From Lenisia limosa (lineage: Eukaryota > Breviatea): a stretch of 24,058 nt of DNA. The stretch spans positions 1 to 24,058 of the forward strand of contig LPNZ01008740.1 in the NCBI GenBank assembly GCA_001655205.1, written 5' to 3'. Shown here one piece after another: positions 21,401 through 24,058 of this stretch. The first letter of the stretch is position 1; the number at the start of each line of letters is the position of its first letter. A model generated the notes under the pieces. It was given only the letters and a program-made list of their open reading frames with translations, had not been told where the DNA came from and did not search any database. The translations under genes and the position numbers were made by a program.

Positions 21401-23733
21401 GTTATTTTCGTTCATTATAATAGATACATGAACGTATGAGACAACATATTGTTGTCACCCACAGTGTCTGGTAATATCGGTAATCGATGATCATCATGTG
21501 ACAAATTAGGATCACGGCCATCATCATCCCAGAAAATACTTGATCTACAAGCTGCTTTCCACCAAGTCAGAGGATTCAAGAGAATATACACAAGAGCGCC
21601 GGGTTGTTTATACGTACCAAGCCCAAAATTATTCCTCAACCGAAGACACACTTTTTCGGAATTTATGTAACAATAAAGTTCTGGAATGTTAATGGAGTAT
21701 TATTATTGGAATATCACCATTACTGGATTTTCTCCGTTACTGGAATACCGATGTTCCAGGAAGCTCTAGGACACCTGAGCGAGCTTGGCTTGGCTGCAGC
21801 CTATCATGGACCACGTGATTTGAACAAGCCATGTGTTGAGACATGGAGCGGCATTCAGCTCATTGGTTGGTCTTTTTGGTGGTCTTTATTGAAATGTAAA
21901 TTCTGGTTATTGGTGCTCTACATAATATTTCATATCATGTCGTTAGTAAATCTGCGTATTGGAGTGTTTTATTTGTTTCTACTGGCATAATATACATTGT
22001 GTAGTTTTGTCAAAATAGTTGTATTATTATATGTTAGATTTTTCGTGTTGCTTTCCTCGTGAGTAGGGAAGGGCTTCCAGTTACTGTCTCTATTTTTAGA
22101 CCTCTTAATACAACAGGAAAGGGCTTCCAGCTGCTGTCTCTATTTTCGATCCCGACATTCATGCAAGAACTCGCTATTGGTGCCACATTGTTTAACTTCC
22201 TTTGTGGGGTGATCAACAATTCAATTGTCCAGCATATATAGTACTTATGAACATACATAATATCGAATGCCACTTCCCCCTGTGTTACGTTTTACATTAT
22301 CTCTTTTTATATCGAAGGTTCGTCGATGTTAACGTTTTAGGGATTTCCGGTATTTGTACTGCTCTCGCAATTCTCTCAGTTGCACACGAGACCAAACCAA
22401 CTTCAATGAATACATACACAACACAACTCTCCGCCTATGCCTGTGGGAAGCGTGGTGGTGGTGGTAATAATGATTATGATGTTGTTAATGGTAATGATGA
22501 GTTGATGGTGTTGGTTATGATAATGCTAATAATAGTGGTAATGATGATGGTGATGATGAGATGCGTAATATAGAGGAGATATTCATGTTGATACATGAGA
22601 TTTATGACATGTATCAAAATACCCTGGAAATTTTTACTCCGTGTGCATTTTTAAATAAGATTTCACTATGTAAAACTGTTGTTAATATGCACCAAAAGTA
22701 CAACTTTTTTTGAAGTTAATTGCAATTTTGTTTTTTTCGAAATAATTACCCTACAGCTACAACTGCTGAGCCTCTCTACGAGTTTCTTGACAAAGTTCTC
22801 GGATCCACCCGGCAATACGAGGACTCCGATGAGGACATTATTGTAGGGATATCGATATGGTTTTACTTTTACTAATATTGTGGACTATTTTGGGAATATA
22901 TCTCCTTTGAAAACATTCATGTAAAAGATCATATCTTTGATTATTTTGACATGTGTTGATTCTATCCACCCAATGGTATAATAGCTCATATCATCTCGAG
23001 CACGAGTTGACCAACAAATCCCAATGAGAGCGAATATGGGTCAACATTAATAAATGACACATATTTTGATAGCTTAGGTGAAGACAGACTGCAGTTTTGC
23101 CTTCCTCAATCTCATACCAGATATTCGTCCCATCCCGATCATCAGAATCAACCCCATGAAAAGAAGGTATTTTAGAAAACAACCCTTTTCTTATATTTAA
23201 GTGATAAAGTGGCAAATGTATGTTCACCAAATGGTGAAATTCATGTTAAAAATATATAGAATTATGTGTATTTGTTATTATACGCCATCGAATAACATAC
23301 AATAACCTTAATATAGATTGTATATATATCCACAAGTATGAACATATGATCGAAATTAGCGTTGTAATCTTTATTAACCGGAGGGTTCATCTCGAGCGTA
23401 TCACTTATTGATACTTGTTGGTCTTATCACATAGTAAGTGATATGAGGTATCATATAGGAGCTATGATGCGGACGGCTTCGCGTTTAATGTCAGATTCAT
23501 ATGATGTAATTCCAAAAACTAACATTTCAGCGCTTCAAAAACAGTCCGGAGAATTCAAAATAGCATATCGTATCAAAACGGCCTGACAATCATCACCAAT
23601 GTTCCCGAAACATGGACCAGGGTTTGTTCGGAGTTAAGGCTTCAATCCGATAGAAAAAGACTGAATTTCTCGATATAATATCCGATAGTTTACCGATCAT
23701 TTTATTATCAGAGTGGAAGCCTATTCTGAGTAA
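6458..23733 (+). CDS. Large polytopic membrane RING-CH (C4HC3) E3 ubiquitin ligase, about 1234 aa, 44 exons
   Basis: Model exons: 6458-6618, 7172-7196, 7451-7526, 7927-8008, 8352-8457, 8655-8715, 9544-9638, 9854-9904, 10443-10526, 10698-10799, 10982-11011, 11229-11278, 11359-11463, 11949-12012, 12197-12307, 12701-12758, 12978-13024, 13218-13343, 13611-13758, 13863-13966, 14484-14528, 14751-14825, 15477-15512, 16420-16529, 16993-17081, 17325-17422, 17650-17824, 17966-18024, 18223-18293, 18831-18938, 19083-19158, 19434-19504, 19821-19925, 20478-20577, 20810-20880, 21206-21297, 21571-21605, 21760-21865, 22117-22203, 22341-22451, 22757-22842, 23078-23166, 23531-23632, 23712-23733. A Pro-rich head and acidic linker precede the RING-CH (C110, C113, C126, C128, H136, C139, C152, C155), which recruits an E2 enzyme. 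About ten hydrophobic segments follow, with examples in exons 7, 10, 13, 20, 22, 24, 29-30, 33 and 39-40. Size and topology recall Doa10/MARCH6 ER-quality-control ligases, but those carry the RING at the extreme N-terminus and no Doa10-specific segment was recognised. Least sure: exons 2, 11, 12, 18, 23, 26, 37 and 44. Confidence 0.72.
6619..7171 (+). other. First intron of the RING-CH gene, with G/T-rich repeats
   Basis: The intron is bounded by GTGAGG and a CACAG acceptor. Four copies of GGTGTATT occur at 6825, 6866, 6879 and 6897 in a T/G-rich stretch. No exon was seen inside. Confidence 0.5.
7990..8715 (+). other. RING-CH domain, split over three exons
   Basis: Exon 4 ends with DECIICR, exon 5 carries RPCKCKGSVAYVHPDCLQQW, and exon 6 starts KCTTCQARYRV. 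The spacing CxxC-x12-CxC-x7-HxxC-x12-CxxC and the Trp three residues after HxxC match the RING-CH (RINGv) consensus of MARCH and Doa10 ligases. All eight predicted zinc ligands are present. This is the most secure part of the large gene. Confidence 0.93.
12502..12573. repeat. Imperfect tandem repeat, two units of about 36 bp
   Basis: Units 12502-12537 and 12538-12573 share AATCACAAAT near the start and TAACAAA near the end, in an intron of the RING-CH gene. A partial third copy (ACAATCA) follows. Confidence 0.5.
14155..14223. repeat. Imperfect inverted repeat carrying TGTCAGGACT
   Basis: The left arm 14155-14175 (reverse complement TGTCAGGACTGATCGCGTTC) and right arm 14203-14223 (TGTCAGGACTTATTGTGGTT) match at 16 of 21 positions, with a 27-nt loop, in an intron. 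A third direct copy lies at 7843-7863 in another intron. Confidence 0.55.
15897..15916. repeat. Perfect 20-bp palindrome
   Basis: ATTACATATCGATATGTAAT is its own reverse complement, inside the 907-bp intron 15513-16419. Confidence 0.85.
16001..16024. repeat. Perfect 24-bp palindrome
   Basis: The half-site is TATATCATATAG, followed by its exact reverse complement. It lies about 85 bp from the other perfect palindrome in the same intron. Confidence 0.85.
16710..16787. repeat. 22-bp tandem repeat, about 3.5 units
   Basis: Units start with GAACAGTTTAATGATATC at 16710, 16732 and (diverged) 16754. A partial fourth unit starts GAACAGTTGAG at 16776. The repeat is intronic. Confidence 0.85.
22065..22146 (+). 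repeat. 32-bp direct repeat spanning an exon's 3' splice site
   Basis: Copy 1 (22065-22096) and copy 2 (22115-22146) share AGGGCTTCCAG and CTGTCTCTATTTT, with three mismatches in 32 bases. Copy 2 contains the AG acceptor and first codons of exon 22117-22203. Copy 1 lies in the intron 50 bp upstream and also begins with AG. Confidence 0.8.
22452..22560 (+). repeat. Degenerate GGT/AAT/GAT trinucleotide tract at the start of an intron
   Basis: The tract begins right at the donor of exon 22341-22451 (C|GTGGTGG) and consists of imperfect GGT, GAT, AAT and GTT triplets. It stays open in the exon's reading frame to a stop at about 22571-22573. Confidence 0.7.
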
Positions 23734-23986
23734 ATTGTTGTGGCAGATAGATCGATGTTCAGAGTAGTATCAGCTGTATTCTCTTTGTTGGTTATAAGAA
23801 GAGCCTTCATCATTCCAAGGCATTCAATGTTAAATCAAATACACACAAACAAACAGAAGGATTTACTCCCCATAACCCATCCCATCACTCCCATAAGCTG
23901 AGTTAATGGCCACCATTTCTAACTTCTCCCTCACACCAAAGTGGCACACTCCTCACCCCCATTAGCTGAGTTACGGGTCCTTCCTC
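23734..23986. other. Intergenic spacer with a 16-bp direct repeat
   Basis: This lies between the proposed RING-CH stop codon and the next gene's ATG. CCCATAAGCTGAGTTA (23890-23905) recurs with one change as CCCATTAGCTGAGTTA (23958-23973), the second copy ending 13 bp before the ATG at 23987. No AATAAA was found. Confidence 0.45.
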
Positions 23987-24043
23987 ATGGCTCTCGAGTG
24001 GTACCCTTTTCGCAACATCAACAACCTTGACGAAATCGATGTG
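23987..24043 (+). CDS. Probable first exon of a further gene, cut by the window edge
   Basis: ATG at 23987 opens 19 codons beginning MALEWYPFRNINNLDE and ending IDV, before a GTGAGG donor at 24044 and an 11-base G run at the window end. Codons are C-rich at third positions, like the glutamine synthetase and unlike the RING-CH gene. The donor followed by a G homopolymer is the same arrangement seen at the left-hand genes' introns. The product is not recognised. It could instead be a further exon of the RING-CH gene, read from an acceptor at 23964 (TTAG). Confidence 0.4.
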
Positions 24044-24058
24044 GTGAGGGGGGGGGGG

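Noticed and set aside
22202-22573. 123-aa plus-strand open frame as a separate small gene
   Set aside because: Only 22341-22451 is exon of the RING-CH gene. The rest is intron plus a trinucleotide tract.
1-24058. tRNA, rRNA, CRISPR array, integrase or transposase genes
   Set aside because: Looked for on both strands by eye and none seen. The tandem repeats are too few and lack spacers of even length.

Overview
The window is eukaryotic nuclear DNA. Every gene is cut by GT-AG introns, several with a CTAAC/CTAAT-type branch site just upstream of the acceptor. AATAAA poly(A) signals and TATA boxes are visible, and no operon or Shine-Dalgarno organisation is seen. The organism cannot be named from the sequence; an intron-rich, AT-rich protist or early-branching opisthokont lineage would fit. 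Six runs of N are assembly gaps, five of them next to introns and most flanked by G or C homopolymers.

Layout, left to right. (1) 83-1695, minus strand: the 5' part of a gene for a single-pass membrane protein with a Ser/Thr-Pro-rich N-terminus and a coiled coil, cut by two gaps and running off the left edge. (2) 2004-2350, plus strand: a three-exon gene for a 49-residue cysteine-rich protein (CxxC, GCGxH, CxC), with a TATA box at 1951. (3) 2587-6073, minus strand: a 15-exon glutamine synthetase of the prokaryotic type-I-like class, nearly complete apart from two gaps that fall in or beside coding sequence. (4) 6458-23733, plus strand: a very large gene, modelled here as 44 exons and 1234 residues, for a polytopic membrane RING-CH (C4HC3) E3 ubiquitin ligase. 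(5) 23987 to the right edge: the probable first exon of another plus-strand gene, ending in a G homopolymer.

Genes 2 and 3 converge. Genes 1 and 2 diverge from a roughly 300 bp promoter region, and genes 3 and 4 diverge from a 384 bp region. The gene 1 and glutamine synthetase introns are mostly short (14 to about 230 nt), and the synthetase exons use many C-ending codons. The RING-CH gene has AT-rich introns up to 907 nt that hold palindromes, tandem repeats and a dispersed inverted motif.

The genes show no shared pathway, and no mobile-element gene, tRNA, rRNA or CRISPR array was seen. The most distinctive signal is the placement of long G homopolymers immediately downstream of 5' splice sites. 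Exon models were built by eye from splice signals, reading phase and protein-like sequence. Phase is consistent through each complete model, but alternatives were sometimes chosen to keep it so.
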